Assembly (NCBI RefSeq): GCF_014651715.1
Contig: NZ_BMXK01000003.1
Location: 229,250-293,249 of the forward strand
Direction of reading: 5' to 3'
Length of the DNA stretch: 64,000 nt
Source: Zhihengliuella salsuginis
GTDB lineage: Bacteria; Actinomycetota; Actinomycetes; Actinomycetales; Micrococcaceae
Shown: positions 41,254 through 49,424 of the stretch, piece after piece
Numbering within the stretch: the stretch's first letter is position 1
Layout: every line of letters starts with the position of its first letter
Notes under the pieces: generated by a model
Databases searched by the model: none
What the model was told of the DNA's origin: nothing
What the model saw: the letters and a program-made list of their open reading frames with translations, nothing else
Made by a program: the position numbers and the translations under genes

Positions 41254-42465
41254 ATGGGAACGCCACCGATCGGCGCCGAGGCCCGCGAGGAGGAACGCGC
41301 CGCCTATCTCGACGAGACGGCCCGCAAGTTCGGGATCTCGGTCGAGGACTACCTGCTCCCGACGGACGGCTCCATCCGGATCCTCGACGAGACCGGCGCC
41401 ATCCGGCCCGTGGCCGAGCAGGGCACCGCCCCGGGCCACGAGTACCCGCTGCCCGAGGGCGACGACCTGCTCGCCGCCTACGAGGCGCTCGTCGTCGGCC
41501 GCCGGGTCAACGACCAGAACTCGGCGCTCGTCCGGCAGGGCCGGATGGCGGTCTACCCGTCGAGCCACGGCCAGGAGGCCTGCCAGGTGGCAGCGGCCCT
41601 CTGTCTCGGCGAGGACGACTGGATGTTCCCGACCTACCGCGACTCCGTCGCCGTGATGACCAAGGGCATCGACCCCGTCGAGACCATGACGCTCTTCCGC
41701 GGCGACTGGCACGGCGGCTACGACCCCAAGAAGTACAAGGTCGGCATCCAGTCCACCCCGCTGACCACCCAGCTGCTGCACGGTGTAGGCGTCGCGCACG
41801 CCGCCAAGCTGCGCGGCGAGGACACCGTTGTCTTGGCGATGTGCGGCGACGGCGCCACCAGCGAGGGCGACTTCCACGAGGCCCTGAACTTCGCCGCGGT
41901 GTTCAAGCTCCCGGTGATCTTTTTCGTCCAGAACAACCAGTACGCGATCTCGGTCCCACTGGCGCACCAGACGGCGGCCCCGTCGCTGGCGCACAAGGCG
42001 GTCGGCTACGGCATGGCCGGCGAACGCGTCGACGGCAACGACCTGGTGGCCCTGCTGGCCGTACTGCGCCGCGCCGTCCGCCTGGCCCGCGACGGCCACG
42101 GCCCGCTGCTGGTCGAGGCCCACACGTACCGCATGCAGGCGCACACCAACGCCGACGACGCCACCCGGTACCGCCAGGACGCCGAGGTGCAGGAGTGGAT
42201 GGCCAAGGACCCGGTCACCCGCATGCGCGCCTACCTGCAGAGCGAGTCGGTGCTCGACGACGCGGCGGAGGCCCGGATCTCCGAGGCCGCCGAGGCCATG
42301 GCCACCCGCCTGCGCGACGGGATGAACGAGGACGTCGCCCCGGACCCCGAGGACCTGTTCCGGTTCGTCTTCACCGAGCCGACCACCCAGCTGAACGAAC
42401 AGCGCGCCCGCCTCGTCGACGAGCTGGCCCGCGACGCCGCAACCGATACGGAGGCCACCCGATGA
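41254..42465 (+). CDS. bkdA: Branched-chain 2-oxoacid dehydrogenase E1 alpha subunit
   Basis: A 403-residue thiamine-diphosphate subunit that, with E1 beta, decarboxylates 2-oxoacids from Val, Leu and Ile. ATG 41254 follows GAAGGAG; the longer frame from 41131 crosses the regulatory region. Signatures: VYPSSHGQEACQVAAAL, DWMFPTYRDSVAVMTKG, GDGATSEGDFHEALNFAAVF (TPP-metal loop) and YRMQAHTNADDATRYR, the phosphorylation-loop-like stretch of the bkd type. Pyruvate dehydrogenase E1 alpha is the alternative, but the Lrp neighbour favours branched-chain acids. Its stop overlaps the E1 beta start (ATGA). Confidence 0.9.
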   Translation: MGTPPIGAEAREEERAAYLDETARKFGISVEDYLLPTDGSIRILDETGAIRPVAEQGTAPGHEYPLPEGDDLLAAYEALVVGRRVNDQNSALVRQGRMAVYPSSHGQEACQVAAALCLGEDDWMFPTYRDSVAVMTKGIDPVETMTLFRGDWHGGYDPKKYKVGIQSTPLTTQLLHGVGVAHAAKLRGEDTVVLAMCGDGATSEGDFHEALNFAAVFKLPVIFFVQNNQYAISVPLAHQTAAPSLAHKAVGYGMAGERVDGNDLVALLAVLRRAVRLARDGHGPLLVEAHTYRMQAHTNADDATRYRQDAEVQEWMAKDPVTRMRAYLQSESVLDDAAEARISEAAEAMATRLRDGMNEDVAPDPEDLFRFVFTEPTTQLNEQRARLVDELARDAATDTEATR

Positions 42466-43565
42466 CCGTCACGACCTCTTCCGACGCCAACGGGAACGTC
42501 AGCGCGGCCACCGCCCGCGCGACCGAGCGCGCCGCCGAGAACGCCGAGGCCTCGCAGCCGCAGCCGGTGACGTTCGCCAAGGCCCTGAACACGGCCCTGG
42601 CCGACGCGCTGGAGGCGAGCGACGACGTCGTGCTGTTCGGCGAGGACATCGGCACGCTCGGCGGCGTCTTCCGCATCACCGACGGCCTGACGGACCGCTT
42701 CGGCGAGCACCGCTGCTTCGACACCCCGCTGGCCGAGTCCGGCATCGCCGGCATGGCCGCGGGCATGGCGATGAACGGGATGCGCCCGGTGGTCGAGATG
42801 CAGTTCGACGCCTTCGCCTACCCGGCGCTCGAGCAGATCTTCAGCCACATCGCCAAGATGCACAACCGCACGCGCGGCGCCCTGAAGATGCCGATCGTCA
42901 TCCGCATCCCGTACGCCGGCGGCATCGGCGGCGTCGAGCACCACTGCGACTCCTCCGAGTCCTACTACGCCCACACCCCGGGCCTGAAGGTCTACGCGCC
43001 GGCGACGGTCGCGGACGCCTACCGCATGCTGCGCGAGGCGATCGACTCGGACGACCCGGTGGTGTTCTTCGAGCCGAAGAAGCTGTACTGGTCCAAGGAC
43101 CGGTTCGATCTCGACGCGCTGCGCGCGGAGTACGACGGCGGCGCGCCCGCCTCGCGCTCCGAAGGCAAGGCCGTGATCGCCCGCGAGGGCACGGACGCGA
43201 CCCTCGTGGCCTACGGGCCGTCGGTCTCGACCGCCATGGCCGCCGCCGAGGCCGCGGCGGAGGAGGGGCGCAGCATCGAGGTCGTCGACCTGCGCACCAT
43301 CGTCCCGCTCGACGACGCCACGGTCGCCGCCTCGGTGCGCAAGACCGGACGGGCCGTCGTCGTGGCGGAGACGCCCGGCTTCGCCTCGGTCGCGAGCGAG
43401 CTCGTGGCCCGCATCCAGGAGCGGTGCTTCCACTCGCTGGCCGCGCCCGTGCTCCGCGTGACCGGATTCGACGTGCCGTTCCCGGCCCCGAAGCTCGAGG
43501 AGTTCTTCCTGCCGAGCGTGGACCGGATCCTCGACACCGTCGACGAACTGCAGTGGGAGGCCTGA
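42462..43565 (+). CDS. bkdB: Branched-chain 2-oxoacid dehydrogenase E1 beta subunit
   Basis: A 367-residue partner of E1 alpha. After an Ala/Glu-rich lead of about 35 residues come the transketolase-like core blocks: [100 protein letters not shown] and FFEPKKLYW. These fit E1 beta of branched-chain/pyruvate complexes. The ATG overlaps the E1 alpha stop; the E2 ATG lies two bases after its own stop. Confidence 0.92.
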   Translation: MTVTTSSDANGNVSAATARATERAAENAEASQPQPVTFAKALNTALADALEASDDVVLFGEDIGTLGGVFRITDGLTDRFGEHRCFDTPLAESGIAGMAAGMAMNGMRPVVEMQFDAFAYPALEQIFSHIAKMHNRTRGALKMPIVIRIPYAGGIGGVEHHCDSSESYYAHTPGLKVYAPATVADAYRMLREAIDSDDPVVFFEPKKLYWSKDRFDLDALRAEYDGGAPASRSEGKAVIAREGTDATLVAYGPSVSTAMAAAEAAAEEGRSIEVVDLRTIVPLDDATVAASVRKTGRAVVVAETPGFASVASELVARIQERCFHSLAAPVLRVTGFDVPFPAPKLEEFFLPSVDRILDTVDELQWEA

Positions 43566-43567
43566 AC

Positions 43568-45070
43568 ATGTCCGTCAAGACCTTTCTGCTCCCCGACCTG
43601 GGGGAGGGCCTGACCGAGGCCGACCTGCTCAGCTGGCACGTCGCGGTCGGCGACACCGTGCGCGTCGACCAGCCGATCGCCGAGGTCGAGACCGCGAAGT
43701 CGTCGGTCGAGGTCCCGTGCCCGTTCGCCGGTGTGGTCCAGGAGCTCTTCGGGACGCCGGGCGAGACCCTGGAGGTGGGCAAGCCGCTCATCGCCGTGCT
43801 GCCCGAGGGCTCGAGCGTGCAGGCGCCCGCGGCCCAGGCGCCCGAGGCTCCGAACGAGGCGCCGGCCGCCGCCCAGTCCTACCGCGAGGAGGAGCGCGCT
43901 GGCGCGTCCCCGGCGGCGGCCGCCGAGGCCGGGGGGCCGGCCGAGGAGGAGGCCGACTCCGGGTCCGGCAACGTCCTGATCGGCTACGGCACCCCGGGTG
44001 GCGCCGGGGCCAAGGGCCGCCGCCGGATGCCCAAGACCTACCGCGACCCGGTCGACCCGCGCCCCCTGCCGGCGGGCGTGGAACCGGCCGAGCCCGTGGC
44101 CGCCGCGGACGCGGAGCCGGGTCTCGCCCCGCGCGTCATCAACCCGATCGTGCGCCGCCTCGCCCGCTATCACGGCCTCAGCGTCGCCTCCCTGCGCGGC
44201 ACCGGCGGCGACGGCCTGGTCCTGCGCGCCGACGTCGAGGCGGCCATCGCGGCCGCCGACGGGCAGGCGCCCTCAGAGGAGACGACGGCGGGGCGCCCCG
44301 CCGTCGTGCCGGGCACCGCCGCCGCGCACTCCGGTGCGGCATCCGGCGAGGCCGACGCGCGGACCGGGCTGGGCATCGCCGAGCGGATCCCGGTCAAGGG
44401 GGTGCGCAAGACGATCGCGGCCGCGATGACGCGCTCGCGCACCGAGATCCCCGAGGCGACCGTGTGGGTCGACGTGGACGCGACGGCGCTGCTCGAGCTG
44501 CGCGCCTCGCTGAAGTCGGCTCCGGCCGGCGCGCCCGGGCTGCTCGCGTTCATCGCGCGCTTCGCGGTGGCCGGCCTGGCCAAGTACCCGGAGCTCAACG
44601 CCCGGGTGGAGAACGTCGAAGGCGGCCAGGAGCTGGTCCGGTTCGACGGCGTGAACCTCGGTTTCGCCGCCCAGACCGACCGCGGGCTCGTGGTGCCGAG
44701 CATCGAGCGCGCCGAGGCGCTGAGCGCCCGCGAGCTCGACGCGCAGGTGCGGGAGCTGACGGGCCGCGCCCGCGACGGCAAGTGCACGCCGACCGAGCTG
44801 ACGCGCGGCACGTTCACCCTGAACAACTACGGCGTCTTCGGCGTCGACGGATCGGCCGCGATCATCAACTACCCGGAGGCCGCGATCCTCGGGGTGGGCC
44901 GGATCATCGACAAGCCGTGGGTCGTGGACGGCGAGCTGGCGGTCCGCAAGGTCACCGAGTTGACGCTGGCCTTCGACCACCGCGTGTGCGACGGCGGGGT
45001 GGCCGGCGGCTTCCTGCGCTACGTTGCCGACGCGATCGAGAACCCGGGGTCGGTTCTGGCGGATCTCTAG
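43568..45070 (+). CDS. bkdC: Dihydrolipoamide acyltransferase E2 of the branched-chain complex
   Basis: A 500-residue E2. Residues 1-80: lipoyl domain with the lipoylated Lys in [11 protein letters not shown]. Residues about 85-165: Ala/Glu/Pro-rich linker. About residue 178-240: peripheral subunit-binding domain ([39 protein letters not shown]). About 275-500: acyltransferase with [40 protein letters not shown] and catalytic FDHRVCDGG (HxxxDG). Only one lipoyl domain. No E3 gene follows; lipoamide dehydrogenase must be encoded elsewhere. Confidence 0.94.
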   Translation: MSVKTFLLPDLGEGLTEADLLSWHVAVGDTVRVDQPIAEVETAKSSVEVPCPFAGVVQELFGTPGETLEVGKPLIAVLPEGSSVQAPAAQAPEAPNEAPAAAQSYREEERAGASPAAAAEAGGPAEEEADSGSGNVLIGYGTPGGAGAKGRRRMPKTYRDPVDPRPLPAGVEPAEPVAAADAEPGLAPRVINPIVRRLARYHGLSVASLRGTGGDGLVLRADVEAAIAAADGQAPSEETTAGRPAVVPGTAAAHSGAASGEADARTGLGIAERIPVKGVRKTIAAAMTRSRTEIPEATVWVDVDATALLELRASLKSAPAGAPGLLAFIARFAVAGLAKYPELNARVENVEGGQELVRFDGVNLGFAAQTDRGLVVPSIERAEALSARELDAQVRELTGRARDGKCTPTELTRGTFTLNNYGVFGVDGSAAIINYPEAAILGVGRIIDKPWVVDGELAVRKVTELTLAFDHRVCDGGVAGGFLRYVADAIENPGSVLADL

Positions 45071-45109
45071 GAGCACGCGCGGCGACCCGAGCCAGGGGGA
45101 GCGCCACGG

Positions 45110-45150
45110 AGGAGCCCGGTCGAATCCAGTGCGGATGCGGCCGGGCTCCT
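45110..45150 (+). terminator. Hairpin after the bkd operon
   Basis: AGGAGCCCGG (45110-45119) pairs with CCGGGCTCCT (45141-45150), 39 bases after the E2 stop. The loop is long (21 bases), so strength is uncertain. Confidence 0.55.
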
Positions 45151-45198
45151 GCTGTGTCCCGGGCTCCTGCCGGGCTCCTGCTGTGTCCCGGGCTCCCG
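45141..45198. repeat. 29-base tandem duplication
   Basis: Units 45141-45169 and 45170-45198 differ at one base (28th position T/C). Each contains CCGGGCTCCT, the right arm of the hairpin above, and CCCGGGCTCC, so alternative hairpins with the left arm at 45110 are possible. Confidence 0.85.
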
Positions 45199-45452
45199 CC
45201 GCAGCCGCCTCGAGCGCCGCGCAATCCTCAAGACTCGCGCAAGTACGCCGTCCGGCGCCGGACCGCGCCGAGGCCCGGGGCGGGACCCCGCGCGCCGGCT
45301 GAAGCCGCCGGCCACTGTGGGCGGCGCGGCGGCGGCGCCGGTGAAGTGCCGGTGACGGGCCGGGATCGCGCGGGTCCGCACTACGAGGCACACGGCGAGG
45401 GGCTGGTGACGCGGATCACTATCACGATTCAGGTGGGCGGGTGAAATTCGAT

Positions 45453-45471
45453 GTTACATAACGGTAACGTT
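45453..45471. promoter_or_regulatory. Overlapping dyads upstream of the TetR gene
   Basis: GTTAC (45453-45457) pairs with GTAAC (45464-45468), and AACG-GTAA-CGTT (45460-45471) overlaps it. About 200 bases before the TetR start; a possible autoregulatory site. Confidence 0.4.
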
Positions 45472-45675
45472 AAGACACGTTGTGCGATTCCGGCTTGTGT
45501 CGAACGCTCCAGAATGTGCACAATAATGACACTCACAGGGACGTCGGGGGATCGCGACTCTTGAGGAACGGGAGTCGTCAATTGCGCGTCCGCGCGGAAT
45601 CCGGTCGACTCTTCACCTGCAGTCCTCGCGGCTTCCGCACTGCGCGAGGCGAGATCAAGAAGGGACACACCCCAC

Positions 45676-46296
45676 ATGGCAGACCGCATCAAGCCATTTG
45701 CAATCCTCTCCCCGGACCGCGATCGCAAAGACGGCAAGCCTCGTCGCAACGTCGGCCGCCCCGCCGTCATCGACCCGGATGCGACGGCAGCCTGCGCGCT
45801 GCGCCTGTTCGACGAGTTCGGCTACGACGCCGTGACCATGGAGCAGGTCGCCAAGGCGGCCGGCATCGGCCGCAAGAGCCTCTACCGCTACTTCGCCTCG
45901 AAGGCCGACCTCGTCTGGGGCGGCAACCTCCCCGTCGGCTCCAAGGCCACCGCCATGCTCGAGGGCAAGAAGGCCAAGGACACCGAGTCGGCATTCGACA
46001 CGCTCCGCGAGTACGCCCGGGCCGGCTCCGAGGACGTGGACGCCGAGGTCACACGCATCCGCCTGCGCCTGACGGACCAGCACCGCGAGCTCGCCGGCTA
46101 CGGCTACAGCTTCCTGTCCGATCGCGGCCGCATCATCTCGGAGTACCTGCAGCGCTCGGGCGTCGAGCAGCCGCGCGCCGCCTACCTGGGCGCCGCGATC
46201 ATCTCCGTGATCCACTCCGCATGGGTCCTGTGGGCGCTCTCCGACGACGCCGACCCGGCGCCGTACCTCGAGGACGCCATCGGCGTCATCCTCTAG
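45676..46296 (+). CDS. TetR-family regulator (MftR-like)
   Basis: A 206-residue TetR protein with the HTH at residues about 28-78 (VIDPDATAACALRLFDEFGYDAVTMEQVAKAAGIGRKSLYRYFASKADLVWGG). The motif GRKSLYRYFxSKxDLVWG resembles the MftR/ actinobacterial subgroup. A basic N-terminal tail (DRDRKDGKPRRN) may add DNA contact. Ligand domain is helical with a hydrophobic C-terminus (AAIISVIHSAWVLWALSDDADP). It is followed 18 bases later by the HrpB helicase, whether as an operon or by chance is unclear. Confidence 0.85.
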   Translation: MADRIKPFAILSPDRDRKDGKPRRNVGRPAVIDPDATAACALRLFDEFGYDAVTMEQVAKAAGIGRKSLYRYFASKADLVWGGNLPVGSKATAMLEGKKAKDTESAFDTLREYARAGSEDVDAEVTRIRLRLTDQHRELAGYGYSFLSDRGRIISEYLQRSGVEQPRAAYLGAAIISVIHSAWVLWALSDDADPAPYLEDAIGVIL

Positions 46297-46314
46297 CGCA
46301 GCATCGGAGACGTC

Positions 46315-48969
46315 GTGCAGGGCTTCGACCTGCAGCACATCGGCCGGGGACTCGCCTTCGCGCGGTCCCTGGCCGAACTGCGCTCGGCGCTGTCCGGGCC
46401 GGCCTCCCGCGCGGTCGTCCAGGCGCCGCCGGGCACGGGCAAGACCACCCTGGTGCCCCCGCTCGTGGCCGAGCTGGCGGCAGCCGACGGCGCCCCGGGC
46501 CGCGTCGTCGTCACCCAGCCGCGCCGGGTCGCCGCCCGGGCCGCGGCCCGCCGCCTGGCCCACCTGACGGGGACGCGCGTCGGCGAGCTGGCGGGCTACA
46601 GCGTCCGCGGCGAGTCCCGCACCAGCGCGTCCACCCGCATCGAGTTCGTCACCGCAGGCATCCTGCTGCGCCGCCTGCTGGCGGACCCGGGCCTCGAGTC
46701 GGTCTCCGCCGTCGTGATGGACGAGGTGCACGAACGCGCCCTCGAGACCGACCTGCTGCTCGGCATCCTCGCCGACGTGCACGCCCTGCGCGGCGGCGCC
46801 GACGGCGACCTGCGGGTCGTCGCCATGTCCGCGACCGTGGACGCGCCCCGCTTCGCGTCGCTGCTGGGCCGGTACGACGACGGCGCCCCGGCCCCCGTGG
46901 TCGACTCGCCCTCGGTGCTGCACCCGCTCGAGGTCCGCTGGGCGCCGATGCCGTCGGCACCGGCGGCCCGTGCCTCCCGCGGACCGTCCGGCGCCGGCCA
47001 CCGCCTGGACGAGCGCGGCGTGCGCCGCGACTTCCTGGACCACGTGGCCGCCACCGCGGCCGGCGCCCACGCCGAGGCCCTGGCGGCGGATCCGGGCGTC
47101 GACGCGCTGGTGTTCGTGCCCGGCGCCCGCGAGGTCTCCCACGTCGTCTCCGCGTTGGAGCGGCGGGCCCCTGACGCCGAGATCCTGGCCCTGCACGGGC
47201 AGCTGCCGCCGGCCGAGCAGGACCGCGCCGTCTCCGGCCGCGGCCCCGGGGACCGCCCGCGCATCGTCGTCTCGACCGCGCTGGCCGAATCCTCGCTGAC
47301 CGTTCCCGGAGTGCGGCTCGTCATCGATTCCGGTCTCTCGCGCGAGCCGCGGCGCGACGCCCGCGGCATGAGCGGGCTCGTCACGGTCTCCGCGTCGCGG
47401 GCCGCCTGCGAGCAGCGCGCGGGCCGCGCGGCCCGGCAGGGGCCGGGCACCGTGGTGCGCTGCTTCGACGAGAAGACCTTCGCCGCCGCGCCCGCCTACA
47501 TCACCCCGGAGATCCAGACGGCCGACCTGACGCAGGCCGTGCTGACCCTGGCCTGCTGGGGGTCGCCCGGCGGCCGGGACCTGCCGCTGCCGGACGCGCC
47601 CCCGGCCCCCGCGCTGGGCGAGGCCGAGCTCGTGCTGCGCGGACTCGGCGCCCTCGACGAGGCCGGGCACGCTACCGATGAGGGCCGTCGCCTGGCCTCC
47701 GTCCCGGCCGACCCGCGCCTGGCACGCGCCCTGTTCGACGGCGCCGGGCGGGTCGGCCTGCGGGCCGCGGCCGAGGTGGTCGCGCTGCTGGCGGGGGACC
47801 TGCGCGCTTACGGGATCGGCCCGGCCGGCGGCGACCTGGCCCGGGCGCTGTCCGGCCTGCGCGGTTCGCGCGGCCCCGAGCGCAAGCGCTGGGACGACGA
47901 GGTGCGGCGCCTCGTCCGGCTCGCCGCCGACGTCGTACCCGAGAAGCCGGGGCGCGCCGCCGGCGGGGACGAGACCGGCCGGGTGGCGGCGCTGGCGAAC
48001 CCGGAGTGGATCGCGCGCCGCGTCGGCGAGAACGAGTACCTGCTGGCCTCCGGCACGCGCGCGCAGCTCGCGCCGGGCAGCGCGCTGTCCGGGCACGAGT
48101 GGCTCGCCGCCGCCGAGGTCGCGCGCCAGGGCAGCCGGGCGCTGCTGCGGGCGGCTGCGCCGATCGCCGAGGACGTGGCCCTGGACGCCGGCGCCCACCT
48201 GCTCACCGACCGGGTCGAGGCCGGATTCGACGGCGGCCGGGTGCGGGCGAGGCGCGAACGCCGGCTGGGCGCGATCCGGCTCGAGTCGACGCCCGTGAAG
48301 GCGGACCGAAAGCAGGCCCGCGGGGCCGTGGCGCGGGCGCTGCGGGCCGAGGGGCTCGACGTCATCGGGTTCTCCGACGCGGCCGATGCCCTGCGCCGGC
48401 GGATGGGCCTGCTGCACGGCGTGCTCGGGGACCCGTGGCCGGACGTGGGGGAGGAGGCCCTGCTGGAGCGGCTCGACGAGTGGCTCGCCCCGGAGATCGA
48501 CCGGCTGGCCGGCGGGGCCGACGCCCGGAGGATCGACCTGACCGACCCGCTGCGACGCCTGCTGCCGTGGCCGGCGGCGTCCCGGTTCGACGAGCTCGCA
48601 CCAGAGCGGATGCGCGTGCCCAGCGGGAACACGGCGCGGGTGCAGTACCCGCAGGTCGAAGGCGAGGGTGCTGAGGATCCCGATGCAGGTGAGCCCCCTG
48701 CGGGCGATCACCCGGTCGTCGCGGTGAAGCTGCAGGAGTGCTTCGGCTGGGCGGAGACGCCCGCGCTGGTCGACGGGCGCGTGCCCGTGCTCTTCCACCT
48801 GCTCTCGCCGGCGGGCCGGCCGCTGGCGGTGACGGGCGACCTAGCCTCGTTCTGGTCGGGGCCGTATGCGCAGGTGCGCGCCGAGATGCGGGGGCGCTAC
48901 CCGAAGCACCCGTGGCCGGAGGATCCCTGGACGGCGCCGGCGACGGGGCGCACCAAGAACCGGATGTAG
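46315..48969 (+). CDS. hrpB: ATP-dependent helicase HrpB
   Basis: An 884-residue DEAH-type RNA helicase. Motif I is APPGTGKTT, motif II is MDEVHE (DEVH variant), motif III is MSATVDAP, motif VI lies in SRAACEQRAGRAARQGPG. The C-terminal HrpB region is present (RMRVPSGNTARVQYP, VAVKLQECFGWAETP, PVLFHLLSPAGRPLAVTGDLASFWSGPYAQVRAEMRGRYPKHPWPEDP, split features diagnostic of HrpB). GTG start at 46315 is the first usable one after the TetR stop. Role in RNA metabolism is little known. A strong terminator lies about 370 bases downstream. Confidence 0.93.
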   Translation: MQGFDLQHIGRGLAFARSLAELRSALSGPASRAVVQAPPGTGKTTLVPPLVAELAAADGAPGRVVVTQPRRVAARAAARRLAHLTGTRVGELAGYSVRGESRTSASTRIEFVTAGILLRRLLADPGLESVSAVVMDEVHERALETDLLLGILADVHALRGGADGDLRVVAMSATVDAPRFASLLGRYDDGAPAPVVDSPSVLHPLEVRWAPMPSAPAARASRGPSGAGHRLDERGVRRDFLDHVAATAAGAHAEALAADPGVDALVFVPGAREVSHVVSALERRAPDAEILALHGQLPPAEQDRAVSGRGPGDRPRIVVSTALAESSLTVPGVRLVIDSGLSREPRRDARGMSGLVTVSASRAACEQRAGRAARQGPGTVVRCFDEKTFAAAPAYITPEIQTADLTQAVLTLACWGSPGGRDLPLPDAPPAPALGEAELVLRGLGALDEAGHATDEGRRLASVPADPRLARALFDGAGRVGLRAAAEVVALLAGDLRAYGIGPAGGDLARALSGLRGSRGPERKRWDDEVRRLVRLAADVVPEKPGRAAGGDETGRVAALANPEWIARRVGENEYLLASGTRAQLAPGSALSGHEWLAAAEVARQGSRALLRAAAPIAEDVALDAGAHLLTDRVEAGFDGGRVRARRERRLGAIRLESTPVKADRKQARGAVARALRAEGLDVIGFSDAADALRRRMGLLHGVLGDPWPDVGEEALLERLDEWLAPEIDRLAGGADARRIDLTDPLRRLLPWPAASRFDELAPERMRVPSGNTARVQYPQVEGEGAEDPDAGEPPAGDHPVVAVKLQECFGWAETPALVDGRVPVLFHLLSPAGRPLAVTGDLASFWSGPYAQVRAEMRGRYPKHPWPEDPWTAPATGRTKNRM

Positions 48970-49071
48970 CCCGGGGACTGAGGGGGCTGGCCGTGCCGCG
49001 GGCGGTCTGCGCTGGGAAGACGAGTTCGTGCTGTGCAGGCTGGTCCGGGCGATGTAGACCGGTCCGTCCGT

Positions 49072-49241
49072 GCGCGAGTCGTCGCTGGGCGAGATTTTCC
49101 CGCGCGAGTCGTTACTGAGCGCGGATATTCGCGATTCGAGAGCACTGGCTGACGACTGGAGACGGCGGCGCAGCACTGGTTGACTACTCGAGGGACCCGT
49201 GCAGCGATATGCGACGACTCGAGAACCCTGACAGCCAGTGC
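49072..49241. repeat. Degenerate 30-31-base direct and inverted repeats
   Basis: GCGCGAGTCGT(C/T)(G/A)CTG is present at 49072 and 49102 (30-base period). AGCACTGG(C/T)TGAC(G/T)ACT is present at 49141 and 49172 (31-base period). An inverted relative occurs at 49212-49241 (GACTCGAG...CAGCCAGTGC). The recurring words are CACTGG and GACTCGAG. Confidence 0.6.
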
Positions 49242-49341
49242 GCCACCGACTCGGGCGGGATCCAGTCGGCAGAAATCGCGGTTTCCGGAGGCGGGGCCGC
49301 ACCCCGTCAACGCGGCCGTCGTGCTGGGACGGGCGCGGGAA

Positions 49342-49386
49342 AAGGCGATTGCCGCCCCTCCGCATCGGAGGGGCGGCAATCGCCTT
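49342..49386. terminator. Bidirectional terminator between hrpB and the secreted protein gene
   Basis: Perfect 21-base arms (49342-49362 and 49366-49386) around CAT; 39 bases from the convergent gene's stop. Confidence 0.88.
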
Positions 49387-49424
49387 CACTGCGCGCTTCG
49401 TCTTGGCGCAGGACTCGAGTCGCG

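Larger units (their letters stand above)
45071..45675. other. 605-base region without a supported gene
   Basis: Contains the hairpin and tandem repeat after bkdC, and AT-richer sequence from about 45420 with the dyads before the TetR gene. Open frames here are continuations of antisense or out-of-frame reading and show no domain. Confidence 0.6.
48970..49424. other. 455-base region with degenerate repeats and a terminator
   Basis: No gene is supported. The region holds the repeat group at 49072-49241 and the terminator at 49342-49386; nothing else stands out. Confidence 0.6.

Noticed and set aside
45655..48798. 1047-codon minus-strand frame opposite the TetR gene and hrpB
   Set aside because: Antisense of two genes with clear helicase and HTH motifs; product is repetitive Gly/Arg/Val.
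49072..49241. CRISPR array suggested by 30-31-base periodic repeats
   Set aside because: Only two imperfect copies of each word, spacers absent or too short, and no cas genes.
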